64,000 nucleotides of DNA from Nemopilema nomurai. Taxonomy: Eukaryota > Cnidaria > Scyphozoa > Rhizostomeae > Rhizostomatidae. The notes under the pieces are model-generated. The model saw only the letters and a program-made list of their open reading frames with translations. It was not told where the DNA came from and did no database searches. A program made the translations under genes and the position numbers. Shown here piece after piece: positions 11,957 to 21,085 of the stretch; position 1 is the stretch's first letter; each line of letters starts with the position of its first letter. The stretch spans positions 2,419,238 to 2,483,237 of the forward strand of contig ML133420.1 in assembly GCA_003864495.1 (NCBI GenBank), given 5' to 3'.

Positions 11957-12469
11957 CTAAAGTGAACAACGCACACACATAACATGAACGGAAGGTAATT
12001 AAGAGAACAATACGAACGTCACAATACATGTTGACAGACAAACACATTGCTATTAGAAAGGCGTTAACAAACACAACAGGACTCAACAGCACATGTGACT
12101 ATAACACGCAACTGAGATATTACGAAATATATCACACACTAAAGCCAACCGTTACACTACCATACAATTTAGTTAACCAACACCAGAATACGAACACTTT
12201 TACACTTGTCAGATTTTGTTGCTCAATTATCATCGTAATACGCAACAAAACAATGCAATACAATACCTACAAGACAATGCATTTCATTTACATGTCTTGC
12301 CGTGTTTCCACTAAACTGAAGGGCATGGTCAAAAATAATTTTCGCCCCCCCCCCCAAAAAAAATCGCAAAGTGTCAGCCACTGGGCATCATCCCAAGAAT
12401 AGAAGCATCAACCATAGAAAAAGCACAACTGTTGCTCCTGACAATACAATATTAAAATTCCTACCACTT
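11957..12469. other. Spacer before the first methyltransferase
   Basis: No gene seen. It contains a C-run followed by an A-run at about 12344-12363. From about 12384 onward it is the methyltransferase 3' flank, which is duplicated at 15299. Confidence 0.4.
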
Positions 12470-13234
12470 TTAAGCTTTTTTTAAAACAACAAATACCAGG
12501 TGACTAATATGAACCAGTTTGCCATTTTCATCCCTCTCAAACTGGATTTTATCTTTGTTCATCATATATTGGCCTTCAATGCCAAACTTACAAAAGGTAG
12601 ATGCATCCAGCCACTGCAAATACTCTTTCAAATTTTCAAACTTTGTTTCTGTTGGAATACGACCAGAGTCCAAAACCTTGAAGCCAGCCTTTTTGGATAC
12701 AGCAACAAGCTTTTCAAGGCTAATAGGCTTGATACTTTCATGGAATTTCTTTAAATTTTCGGCACTTGTATGTTCCATAATCTTGAAATAGTTCTCAGGG
12801 ACCTTTTCAGAGACATTGTGAGCTGCAATACCCCCACTTTTCATAGCAACAAACGACATACGCATAGTCTCTTCAAAGTCTTCATTAGACATCCAGTGTA
12901 GGACGGAATTGCTGTATATAACATCATATGCTTGCTCCTTTCTCTCGAGTGCTTCTATGCCAGTTCCCTTTATAAAGTTGAGCCCTTCAATGCCTGCGTA
13001 ATTCTCAATGGCGACTCGAACTCGGTTCTCTTCTGGGTCACAGGCCGTTACTGCTCCGTTATGTACCACCTCTTTTGCCAAATATGCAGCGGTTGCACCG
13101 GTTCCGCATCCAATTTCTAGCACGTGGCTGTCTTTCGCAAATTCTATTCGATCGATTAAGGTTTTGGCGTAGGCGAATTGTACTGATTTCGATAATTGAA
13201 AGTAGGTTTCTGACGAGACCTTATCTTCATCCAT
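12470..13234 (-). CDS. Class I SAM-dependent methyltransferase, copy A (single exon)
   Basis: 254 aa. The start is ATG at 13234 (MDEDKVSSETYFQ), which gives the same length as the paralogue at 17221-17985. Rossmann-fold landmarks: motif I VLEIGCGTGATAAYLAKEV (SAM-binding glycine loop, about residues 38-56); the acidic residue in VTACDPEENRV that holds the SAM ribose (D66); and VIYSNSVLHWM (about 105-115). The type resembles small-molecule methyltransferases such as juvenile-hormone-acid or trans-aconitate methyltransferases, which share the '.LHW' segment. The substrate cannot be read from sequence. There are no introns, unlike the conserved single-copy genes here. The C-terminus ends FVVLKKA. 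All expected SAM motifs are present, so it looks intact. Confidence 0.85.
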   Translation of the reverse strand: MDEDKVSSETYFQLSKSVQFAYAKTLIDRIEFAKDSHVLEIGCGTGATAAYLAKEVVHNGAVTACDPEENRVRVAIENYAGIEGLNFIKGTGIEALERKEQAYDVIYSNSVLHWMSNEDFEETMRMSFVAMKSGGIAAHNVSEKVPENYFKIMEHTSAENLKKFHESIKPISLEKLVAVSKKAGFKVLDSGRIPTETKFENLKEYLQWLDASTFCKFGIEGQYMMNKDKIQFERDENGKLVHISHLVFVVLKKA

Positions 13235-13900
13235 GCTTGCTAGATTCTGAAGGAGCAGAAACAATTATACCTCGTCTGAAAAAAGGCTTCAAGTAAGAAT
13301 GTGATATTGAACTTGCGTGAGAAATACCGCAAGCCTGAGTAGAATTTATGCCAAGTGTGCCTTGCGTAATCCAATTCAAGTCTGTATGCGATTTGTGCAA
13401 GGGAAAGCACCAATCCTTGTCTTTTCATCTTTGACCCTATTCACCTGGCAAGCGTGCAATTAGAGAAAATTTGTCCCCTTTTCAAATTTGTCTTATATGC
13501 CCAAATCCAGTTTTCCTGTCGAGATGATTTTTGTTGTAGGCTAATTCAATATAATGAGCAAGGTTGGTAACGTTACCCTCAGTCAGGTGGGGCGCGTAAA
13601 GGTATTGGCGTTATTAGTCTAATACCACTTTTTCCGAGGCATGAGTTTATTTTTAGTTGCGTGCTTTTCATTTATCGCGCACTGTTCTTGAAAGCAATGA
13701 AATATTGCATCTTTGTTTTGTATCTGCTCCGCAAAGAAAACTAATGACACACCATTATATCCTGTTAATCCAACATTAATTATCTTCATTGTTATCCCAC
13801 TGAGATCTCATATGTGTTAACAGTTTGAAAGTCACGAATGCCCTTTCGTGACGCATGAGTCTATTGTTTTCGATGGTGCGCACAACGGACTGCGGCAGCC
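13235..13900. other. Upstream region of methyltransferase copy A
   Basis: No coding sequence supported. It presumably includes the copy A promoter. An imperfect inverted repeat, 'ggtattggcgttattag' followed by 'tctaatacc', lies at about 13599-13624 and shares the GCGTTATTAG core with the hairpins at 13902 and 14322. Confidence 0.35.
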
Positions 13901-13901
13901 G

Positions 13902-13929
13902 CGTTATTAGTTTTCGATTCTTAATAACG
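13902..13929. repeat. 28-bp imperfect palindrome, copy 1
   Basis: The block starts CGTTATT and ends AATAACG, so the ends are exact inverted repeats around a 'cgatt' centre. A closely similar 28-bp block lies at 14322-14349. The two flank an open frame at 13983-14213. Confidence 0.45.
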
Positions 13930-13982
13930 TGATCCTCAGAGATCTTGTTTTCGCTATTTGTGTGTAAATTTTTGAAGTCGAG

Positions 13983-14213
13983 ATGGGTCGCTTTTTGCGA
14001 AATGAAGGAAACGAACACCGATTGGACGTTCGAGAAGCGTTTTCTTCAATATGGAAGGAAAAGTTAACATATGAGCAACGACTCCGCCTGAAAGAAGAGG
14101 GCAGACCTCCGAAGGTTACTATAAGCACAGATCGAGGGACTCGGCATCTGAGTTATTTAAATGGATTTGTGCAGATGAAGAAAGAAACACTTTTGACTGT
14201 TGGCCTTGTTTAG
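13983..14213 (+). CDS. Possible small gene or exon, 76 aa, unknown
   Basis: An ATG-initiated frame starting MGRFLRNEGNEHRLDV, containing WKEKLTYEQRLRLKEEGRPP and ending LLTVGLV. It is hydrophilic and charged, has varied codons and sits in a locally CpG-richer stretch, so it looks more protein-like than other short frames nearby. I recognise no domain. It could be an exon of a larger gene, a relic of a mobile element or chance. Confidence 0.25.
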   Translation: MGRFLRNEGNEHRLDVREAFSSIWKEKLTYEQRLRLKEEGRPPKVTISTDRGTRHLSYLNGFVQMKKETLLTVGLV

Positions 14214-14321
14214 TCATGGGTGATTTGTCTACTGTGAGTGAAAATATTTCACTTCTTAACTTCAAACTTTTTTTCGTTTCATACCTGAAAGAAGAGAGTA
14301 TCCCGGAGGCACCTCTGTCCG

Positions 14322-14349
14322 CGTTATTTGAATTGCGATTCTAATAACG
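14322..14349. repeat. 28-bp imperfect palindrome, copy 2
   Basis: Starts CGTTATT, ends AATAACG, with a 'gcgattc' centre like the copy at 13902-13929. It overlaps the end of the minus-strand frame at 14324-14530. Confidence 0.45.
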
Positions 14350-14530
14350 GGGCTGGAAAGTGAGGGCTTCCAGCCGCCTTCGATCTTCTTTTAATCTTAG
14401 CGGCTACACCGTTCCTCTCAGCTCCTAAAACCATTAAATATTCCTGAACGATGATTGGAAAAGGGACCTTTGGGATCTTACGGGTTGCAGATTTTGCCAA
14501 TTTTCGTCGACGGGGTTTCGGGTTTTCCAT
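14324..14530 (-). CDS. Possible small basic protein, 68 aa, unknown
   Basis: An ATG-initiated minus-strand frame, MENPKPRRRKLAKSATRKIP at the N-terminus, with a second basic stretch AAKIKRRSKAAG. It is very basic (Lys/Arg-rich) and would suit a nucleic-acid-binding or nuclear peptide, but no family is recognised. It converges on the 76-aa frame at 13983-14213. It may be chance. Confidence 0.2.
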   Translation of the reverse strand: MENPKPRRRKLAKSATRKIPKVPFPIIVQEYLMVLGAERNGVAAKIKRRSKAAGSPHFPAPLLESQFK

Positions 14531-15298
14531 AGAAGAAAATGCGGTTCTCGGGATTTCAATATTTATATTCGGTTGTACGGTGATTTAAATTTTTGTCCAG
14601 GTTTGCGAGCTCAGGTGCCTCTCAAAGCCCCTAATTGAGTAGACTATTTGTCAACACAACAAGAGAAGTGCAATTTTTCTCCTTTCCAGTATTACATTAC
14701 ACTTACACTTTCGAAACGTCAATTTTAGTCAGATCAATTTCAATTCTCACTCGAATGAATCCCTCGAAAAGTTTTATTTGATCAGGTAAGTTTAGGCCCT
14801 AAATGCTGGTCTGTCCTCAGGGGACACACACTAAGATCTATTTTTCTTTGCAAAAACGTTTGTCGGAACAAATCGTTTGTCCGCGCAAAAATGTTTATTA
14901 AAACCCAGTAATTAGCTAACATCCCTCCAACTCTTGCCTTTTAAATCTAGCCCGGCCTACATTAGAGTATATGCATCAACGAATTCTGCATTTGCAATGA
15001 GACTGCCATTATCAGGGCGTTTCCCATCTAAAAGAAAGGTGTGGCCAAAAATCTGTTGTTTTATTTGGAAAAGTAATACCACTCCGGCAGCGCTACGCGC
15101 CACCCCTGGTGTCAGTGATATATTAAACCAAAATTTCGAAAGCAGTAACACCTTTTAAACCAAACTTAAAAAACAAAAATTTCAGGGATATGGAAAATGT
15201 AAAGGTTGGGCATGTTTTCTTGCTTCAGAGCAACTTTCTCTCCTTGATTGTTTTTAGATTTCTTACTTTTACTCAGCATCTCTATTAGCCAAACTGAG
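14531..15298. other. Spacer between 14.5 and 15.3 kb
   Basis: No gene is supported. Short open frames at 14934-15158 occur on both strands over the same bases and show no family resemblance. Confidence 0.4.
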
Positions 15299-15606
15299 GG
15301 GCATCATCCCAAGAATAGAAGCATCAACCATAGAAAAAGTACAACTGTTGCTCCTGACAATACAATATTAAAATTCCTACCACTTAAGCTTTTTTTAAAA
15401 CAACAAATGCCAGGGGACTGATATGAACCAGTTTGCCATTCTCATCCCTCTCAAACTGGATTTTATCTTTGTTCATCATATACTGGTCTTCAATGCCAAA
15501 CTTACCAAAGAAAGATGCATCCAGCCACTGCAAATACTCTTTCAAATTTTCAACCTTTGTTTCTGTTGGTATACGTCCAGAGTCCAAAACCTTGAAGCCA
15601 GCCTAC
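15299..15606 (-). pseudogene. Methyltransferase copy C, truncated 3' fragment
   Basis: The minus strand reads the last 67 or so codons of the methyltransferase (MDSGRIPTETKVENLKEYLQ at the N-side, FVVLKKA at the end; stop at 15384). It also carries about 85 bp of 3' flanking sequence almost identical to that of copy A ('ggcatcatcccaagaataga' is shared). Similarity stops abruptly at about 15606, where a pyrimidine-rich tract begins. Copied flank plus a cut-off body indicates a DNA-level duplication rather than an mRNA retrocopy. The SAM-binding half is absent, so it is non-functional. It is closer to copy A than to copy B (for example NKDKIQFERDENGKLVHIS). Confidence 0.85.
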
Positions 15607-15842
15607 CTCGTCATCCTCCCCTTTATTACCTAGAAACCCCAAAGCCCCCTAACCCCTCGTGTCACCCTATCTCCTTCTTCACGTGGCTTATCCCCCCTCA
15701 AACCCAATCTACCCCTCCCCTCAAACCCAATCTACCCCTCCCCTCAAACATCCTTAACCTTCCAAGCTTCCCAAACCCCGCATTCCATTTCGTTTTCCCC
15801 CTATAACCAAATCATTCCATTATTTGTACTCGATTCTTTCTC
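15607..15842. repeat. C-rich pyrimidine tract with a short tandem duplication
   Basis: Strongly C/T-biased on the plus strand. A 23-bp unit ('ctcaaacccaatctacccct' plus three bases) occurs twice at about 15699-15745, with a partial third copy. It directly abuts the breakpoint of the truncated methyltransferase copy. Confidence 0.5.
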
Positions 15843-15928
15843 TTGCCCACTAGGTGCTTTTCCAGCGTTACTTTTAGCATGCATACTGAAGTAACGAAGA
15901 CAAACATTTTTCATAAAATTCATCATTT

Positions 15929-16180
15929 TGTGCGCTTCGTGCAAGGAATTCGCTGCAGCTCAGCCAGTTCAAGAGGGGAAGTACCACAGGGATCTGTAAT
16001 AGGACCTCTTCTTTTTAATTTTAAACGGCACCTCTCTCTGATGAATGATACCGAATTCTAGCGACGGAGACGATACTACATTGTGTGTTGGTAATACGAA
16101 CCTTGAAACTGTACTCTCAAATTAAGAAATATTGGTGCTTGTACCAAAATGGCTTCCTGTTGATTGAATTGGCCTAAATG
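15929..16180 (+). mobile_element. Non-LTR retrotransposon reverse transcriptase, decayed fragment
   Basis: The plus-strand frame contains SSRGEVPQGSVIGPLLFNF, the 'GVPQGSVLGPLLF' reverse transcriptase block. In a different frame, at 16063-16122, follows DGDDTTLCVGNTNLETVLSN, matching 'YADDTTL......L...L' around the catalytic YxDD. The tyrosine is lost and there are stops and a frame change, so it is inactive. It belongs to the non-LTR group (jockey/CR1-like by feel). Confidence 0.65.
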
Positions 16181-17048
16181 ACGTGTTATTTGCCAATAGC
16201 AGGGGCCATAAATGCATTGAAAAATCGGGGCTCCTGCAGTTGAAGAATTTAGCTCTAAAGATATTATTGATGTGAAATTAGGCCTTTTACAGTATTAGCC
16301 GATAGGTTATAGAAGCTGTATCAAATTCAGATTTGATCGCTGATCAAAATTAAAAATTGGATGTCAACCAACAGTCCATTAGAAAGGGTTAATTTCTGCT
16401 GCTTTGTGCAACTTCAAGCAACTTGGAAGGCCGTTTGTGCGATCAGTTTGTTAGAAATGTGGCAAGAGTTTCAAATTACACGGATGCCATCAAAACCAAA
16501 CTTGTAATGGCCTGTTAATTTCAACGGTTCGTAGAAGAACACCAGTTTTCAAGTTAATGCAATGCAAGAAAGGACGTTATGAATGGCATATTGAGAAAAG
16601 TTTTACAAAATGACGATTTTCTGATACCTGAAGGAAATCTGATATATGATACAATCCCTTTTGTGATTGGGCAAATTTGAATGCTGAAATAGAAGCGAAC
16701 GAAACTGCAGCTTGTAAAAATGTGTATTTTGATTTTCAGTTTTAACTCAACTTTCAAATCAGAACTTTTACTGAAGTCATTTGGGCAACGCCTAATTTCG
16801 TTAACAAGATGGTTTGAATAAGTATTTAAAGTGTTCTGATAATTTCATTAAAGCACTAGGCATTTCACAATGGTTCGTCTATGGACATAGGCAATACCTT
16901 TGGCCGGTAAGGTAGTATTCATAACAGAGAGACGAAGAATCAGAATTTTAGGCGAAATTAAACCGAATTTGATCCAAAATAGCTAGGGTTGTAGATCGGA
17001 GAGGTAATTGACTTAAATGTACGTGGGGGCTGTACGAAGTGAGTGTGT

Positions 17049-17079
<31 letters not shown>

Positions 17080-17220
17080 GGATTGGGTGCTTGAAAGCTT
17101 CCATTTTTCAAAAATATTCTTTTGACATCGACCGCTTTCTAGAAATAGGGAACTTGAGGCTAGATTAAGAAAGATTACGCCATAACTGTTCCTGGCAATA
17201 CTCTGATAAAACTTCTACCA
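16181..17220. other. Spacer with GT/G-run before methyltransferase copy B
   Basis: No gene seen. Part may be further decay of the reverse transcriptase element. A (GT)n tract running into about 19 consecutive G lies at 17043-17081. Confidence 0.4.
17043..17081 (+). repeat. (GT)n microsatellite running into poly-G
   Basis: About nine GT units followed by an uninterrupted G-run of nearly 20 bases. The G-run could form a G-quadruplex and is prone to length errors in assembly. Confidence 0.8.
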
Positions 17221-17985
17221 CTAAGCCTTTTTTAAAACAACAAATGCCAGAGGAGTAACATGAATCACTTTGCCATTTTCATCCTTTTTCAAGTCAATTT
17301 TATCTTTGTTCTTCATATATCCATCCTCAATTCCAAATTTGCAAAAGAAGGATGAATCCAATAATTGCAGATACGCCTTCAAGTCCTCAACCTTTGTTTC
17401 TGTTGGAATACGACCAGAGTCCAAAACCTTGAAGCCAACCTTTTTGGATACAGCAACAAGCTTTTCAAGGCTAATAGGCTTGATAATTTCATGCAGCTTC
17501 TTCAAATTTTCGGCACTTGTATTTTCCACAATCTTGAGATAGTTCTCGGGGACCATTTCAGTTACATTGTGAGCTGCAATACCCCCACTTTTCATAGCAA
17601 CAAACGACATACGCATAGTCTCTTCAAAGTCTTCATTAGACATCCAGTGTAGGACGGAATTGCTGTATATAACATCATATACGTGCTCCTTTCCCTCGAG
17701 TGCTTCTATGCCAGTTCCCTTTATAAAGTTGAGCCCTTCAATGCCTGCATAATTCTCAATGGCGACTCGAACTCGGTTCTCTTCTGGGTCACAGGCCGTT
17801 ACTGCTCCGTTTTGTACCACCTCTTTTGCCAAATATGCAGCGGTTGCACCGGTTCCGCATCCAATTTCGAGCACGTGGCTGTCTTTCGCAATTTCTATTC
17901 GATCAATTAAGGTTTTGGCGTATGATGCTTGCAATGATTTCGACAATCGAAAGTAGGTTTCGGACGACTCTTTGCTTTCCGCCAT
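17221..17985 (-). CDS. Class I SAM-dependent methyltransferase, copy B (single exon)
   Basis: 254 aa, ATG at 17985 (MAESKESSETYFRLSKSL), exactly the length of copy A. Motif I VLEIGCGTG at residues 38-46, SAM-ribose acid D66 in TACDPEEN, and VIYSNSVLHWM at 105-115 are all intact. Compared with copy A, the middle of the gene (about 17580-17900) is almost identical at DNA level, while the N-terminal end and especially the C-terminal third differ more (KNKDKIDLKKDENGKVIHVT here against MNKDKIQFERDENGKLVHIS). No intron. The start context is ATGGCGG, a YY1-like promoter core. The same substrate class is likely, but the changed C-terminus could alter specificity. Confidence 0.86.
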   Translation of the reverse strand: MAESKESSETYFRLSKSLQASYAKTLIDRIEIAKDSHVLEIGCGTGATAAYLAKEVVQNGAVTACDPEENRVRVAIENYAGIEGLNFIKGTGIEALEGKEHVYDVIYSNSVLHWMSNEDFEETMRMSFVAMKSGGIAAHNVTEMVPENYLKIVENTSAENLKKLHEIIKPISLEKLVAVSKKVGFKVLDSGRIPTETKVEDLKAYLQLLDSSFFCKFGIEDGYMKNKDKIDLKKDENGKVIHVTPLAFVVLKKA

Positions 17986-18097
17986 GTTGGCTGATCACGA
18001 GTGCGCATGTAACACGAATAAACATTGTTACATTCTTAAATCTGATAGGGGAGCTCTCTATCTTTAATGGTTTAGCCCATTGTCTCAGAGTGCTTTG

Positions 18098-18413
18098 TCA
18101 ATAGGATTTGTACGGATCGGGTAGGCCATCACATTGCGTGTAACCGCTACTGTGAGAACTGGATAGGAAATTTAGTAATCTTTTGTACTTTTCTTTATCA
18201 GAAATATCAGAAGCACGGTCCTTGCTGCCTACCTCTGTGCAATCAAGCCATTGTGGTATCCATTTCTCCCTGTGATATTCTATAGTTTCAAAGGTTAAGA
18301 GCTCCGCTGGAAGACCTTTATGGTGCTTTAAAAATTCAAATATTTTTTCAATGTACAGTAAAGAACTAACTGTTAAAGGAGAAATCTTTAACAGCAAGAA
18401 TAAGTATGTTTCA
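18098..18413 (-). CDS. Possible terminal exon of an unidentified minus-strand gene
   Basis: On the minus strand an acceptor-like TTCTCTAAG at about 18414 precedes an open frame of about 104 codons: CETYLFLLLKISPLTVSSLL first, later LPAELLTFETIEYHREKWIP and WLDCTEVGSKDRASDIS, stop at 18098. Composition and codons look protein-like, and it is the longest non-repeat open frame between the two recognised groups of genes. I do not recognise the family. Its stop is only 113 bp upstream of the start of methyltransferase copy B, so the two would be tandem on the same strand. It could also be a stranded exon left by rearrangement. Confidence 0.35.
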
Positions 18414-20889
18414 CACTTAGAGAACGTTGAAACCAGTAGCTACAGATGATGATGAAATGATGAAAATCTGACCAGCTATTTTTCTTTTTCCATTTTCTCG
18501 TATACACAAAGATTGTTAGAAAATTGTACTTTCGAAATTAATTATTTGCTATTCATGGCGTCGTAAAGTATTTGAGGCAGAGTATTACATTTTGAAGTTT
18601 AAGTATTAGGTTTGTTTGATTTTTATCCAGTGAAATATTTTATTGCTACATTATTTGAAAATTTCGATGGAAACATTCTTAATCTTGAAGAAAGCTAGAC
18701 GGCCAGGGTATCACCCAGCTCCCATGTCATTATAGAGAGAGGCGGAATGACAACAGCAAATTGAGCTGAGTAGACAATGACAACCTCACAGGAACTAGAG
18801 AAGTCAAAAGAGCTACATTCGTTCCATAATATGCTTGAATCTACTGTCACCAGTGTTCAGTTCACAAATGCCTCCCAACGCTCAAGCGGCTTGCAACATG
18901 AACGGCCTCGACTGGAGTCTTGTACGTATCGGTGACGTCATCATCTTTTCATCCCAGTTTGAATAGAATCTATACAAAGTCGCTCTCTCGCTCCACATGA
19001 ATTTTTGGTTTTGTTGCATGTGGAAAGAGGCTCTGTTTGATTTTCACCAGGTTGAATCTCTTCTTCCTCCGAAATCTGTCAATGTCGTACGCAGTTTCTT
19101 AGTGTTGTGCACTTACTATTTCGCTTTGTAGAGATTGCGTTTCAATGTTTGTGACTTTAATGACGTTGTATTGTACCATTCATTCATATATTTTACAATT
19201 CAAGATTGCTCACAAAACTTTTTTGCATGAAATACATAATGGGCATGAGTATGCAAAATTTCTGAAAAAGTTTATCCCCGCCCCTATCATTAGGAACTTG
19301 AAAGTACAGCATTGCAACTTGGAAACGGAACAAAAATGGGTAGAAATGAAAACCTTAGAAAGAGAATCTTGGGGTTTATAATTATTGATACACCACTGGA
19401 TTATATGTTTCGTCTAGTATAGAAATGAATTTGCTGTTCTTGGTGAAATCGTTAGAAGATTGAAAGCAACGATTGCGGCTAATCTTAGGCCAAGATTTAC
19501 GGAATTTTGCTCCCCTTTTTCATCACTTTGAACAGCAAAGACACTTTGAACAGTTGCTTTAGGTCGCCAACAAAACAGTTTGATCCAAAATTGTGACATT
19601 CAAAGGATTTTTTCTTGTCACGGCATTTGATTGGTGACGATTTGGCCATTCCATGTATTACATACTGCGCAATTAAAAGCCTATAAAGGATTTTCAAAGA
19701 TTAGCTGCTTCTCTTAAAAGGGCAAACAACTAATAATCCTGATGCACCTTTCTGACCATAATGCTAACTGATCAGGGCATTTTTGTTTGCATTTATAAGC
19801 AATGTTAAACCAAGGGGAGTGGTTTACTGTGATTTTAATCCGGGGGTATTCAGCAGCAAATCATGCAGTTGCAAAACTCTATTTGCTCTTTTAAAGGCAG
19901 TGCTGTCAACACTCTCACAGAAAAAGATAAGAAGAAAATAGAATTTTGTTTCACGAAAGTATTTTTACGATGCAAGGAAATGGTTGTACAGCCAAGCTGT
20001 TGTGAAAAGCACCCATCTAGATCTGGGGACTGTTTTTCATTGGTCTACCCAAAATGATGCTGTTTTTCGCTTCAAGATTGACCGATAGAAAATTCTGCCT
20101 TGACCCATTTTCCTTAAAGCAATAAAGTTGATAAAGACTAATAGATGTTAGTTTCCGATGCACCACGGTCACGTGATGAATAAAAGAATTAAAGGGACGT
20201 TCTCAGCTTGAGCCATTCGACAACAACAACAACAACAACAACACAGGAGCGATGAGTGACTTCAAAACTAGCCGTTGAAGACAGCATGAAGGCTGGACTC
20301 CAGGCAGAGCCAATTGTTATTCACCATATTGTAAAACAAGAGTTTACAGCTGCATGCCATGACAGCACAATGGATCTCACGAGAAGTCTGGGAAGTTTTT
20401 CAATTGAATTGAATGACTCCTAGAAACAGGGCGAAGCCGTGTTGAGAAATTTGATCCAAGAAAAAAGGAAGAGGACTTGAAGAAGAGAACTTCAAGGCAG
20501 CCAAACCGGGCATGCCCATAGAAATAAAAGCGACCCAACTCCAAGGGAAACTGCAGTTAAATCAGAAGAATGGACAGCAACAATGAACACTCCAGTCACT
20601 TCACTTTACTATCATACTTTCTAACTGCAATTTGAGGGAAGCTTTTTTTAGATTTAGCTCCAAGTAGGAGAAACTTTTTTCGGCAAATAACATAGAAAAG
20701 AGCAGTTTAGAAAAGCTGACGGATTATTTTCAGTATTTTATTTCGTTCTTTTCAATAATCTATATATCCTTTATATCAAAATAGATAATCTATCCCTTTT
20801 TTCCTGCGAAATGCTCTCAAAATTTATTGTTGTTTATAATGTGATTGTACATTAAGTAAAATTATTATTTATAAGATATTTGAACGAAT
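18414..20889. other. Noncoding stretch 18.4-20.9 kb
   Basis: No convincing gene. A perfect TGACGTCA palindrome lies at 18933-18940. A 32-codon frame starting near 18868 (MPPNAQAACNMNGLDWSL...) overlaps that region but is too short to support. A (CAA)n microsatellite lies at 20220-20242. Confidence 0.35.
20220..20242 (+). repeat. (CAA)n microsatellite
   Basis: Seven to eight uninterrupted CAA units. Confidence 0.85.
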
Positions 20890-21085
20890 AGTTCGTGTTA
20901 CAAAGCTTCGCAATAGCAAGAAATAGTGGAAACCTTTTCGTCTGCGCTCCTCAGAGTATTCAAATGTCGAAAATGACCAAAAACTGCAGATACAAATAAC
21001 CAGTTGTGGATCGAAAACATTAGAGGGTTTTAAGAAGAGCGCATGATTGGCTGTCTAACGACCAATCCGCGATCCTTTTTTAAGA
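20890..21085 (-). repeat. Penelope-like element 3'-end repeat, copy 3
   Basis: Same orientation as the copy at 10330-10552. Shared landmarks: 'gtgttacaaagcttcgcaat', 'cctcagagtattcaaatgtc', 'ccagttgtggatcgaaaaca' followed by 'ttagagggt', then 'gcgcatgattggct'. No ORF is attached, so it is a solo 3' end. Confidence 0.55.

Noticed and set aside
12028..12402. 124-codon plus-strand frame
   Set aside because: Low-complexity Thr/Asn/Tyr composition, runs through a C/A homopolymer, and has no family features.
12500..13296. Plus-strand frames over methyltransferase copy A (and 17270-17956 over copy B)
   Set aside because: Antisense shadows of the methyltransferase genes.
20270..20610. Purine-rich stretch resembling degraded coding sequence
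   Set aside because: Multiple stops in every frame and no recognisable motif.
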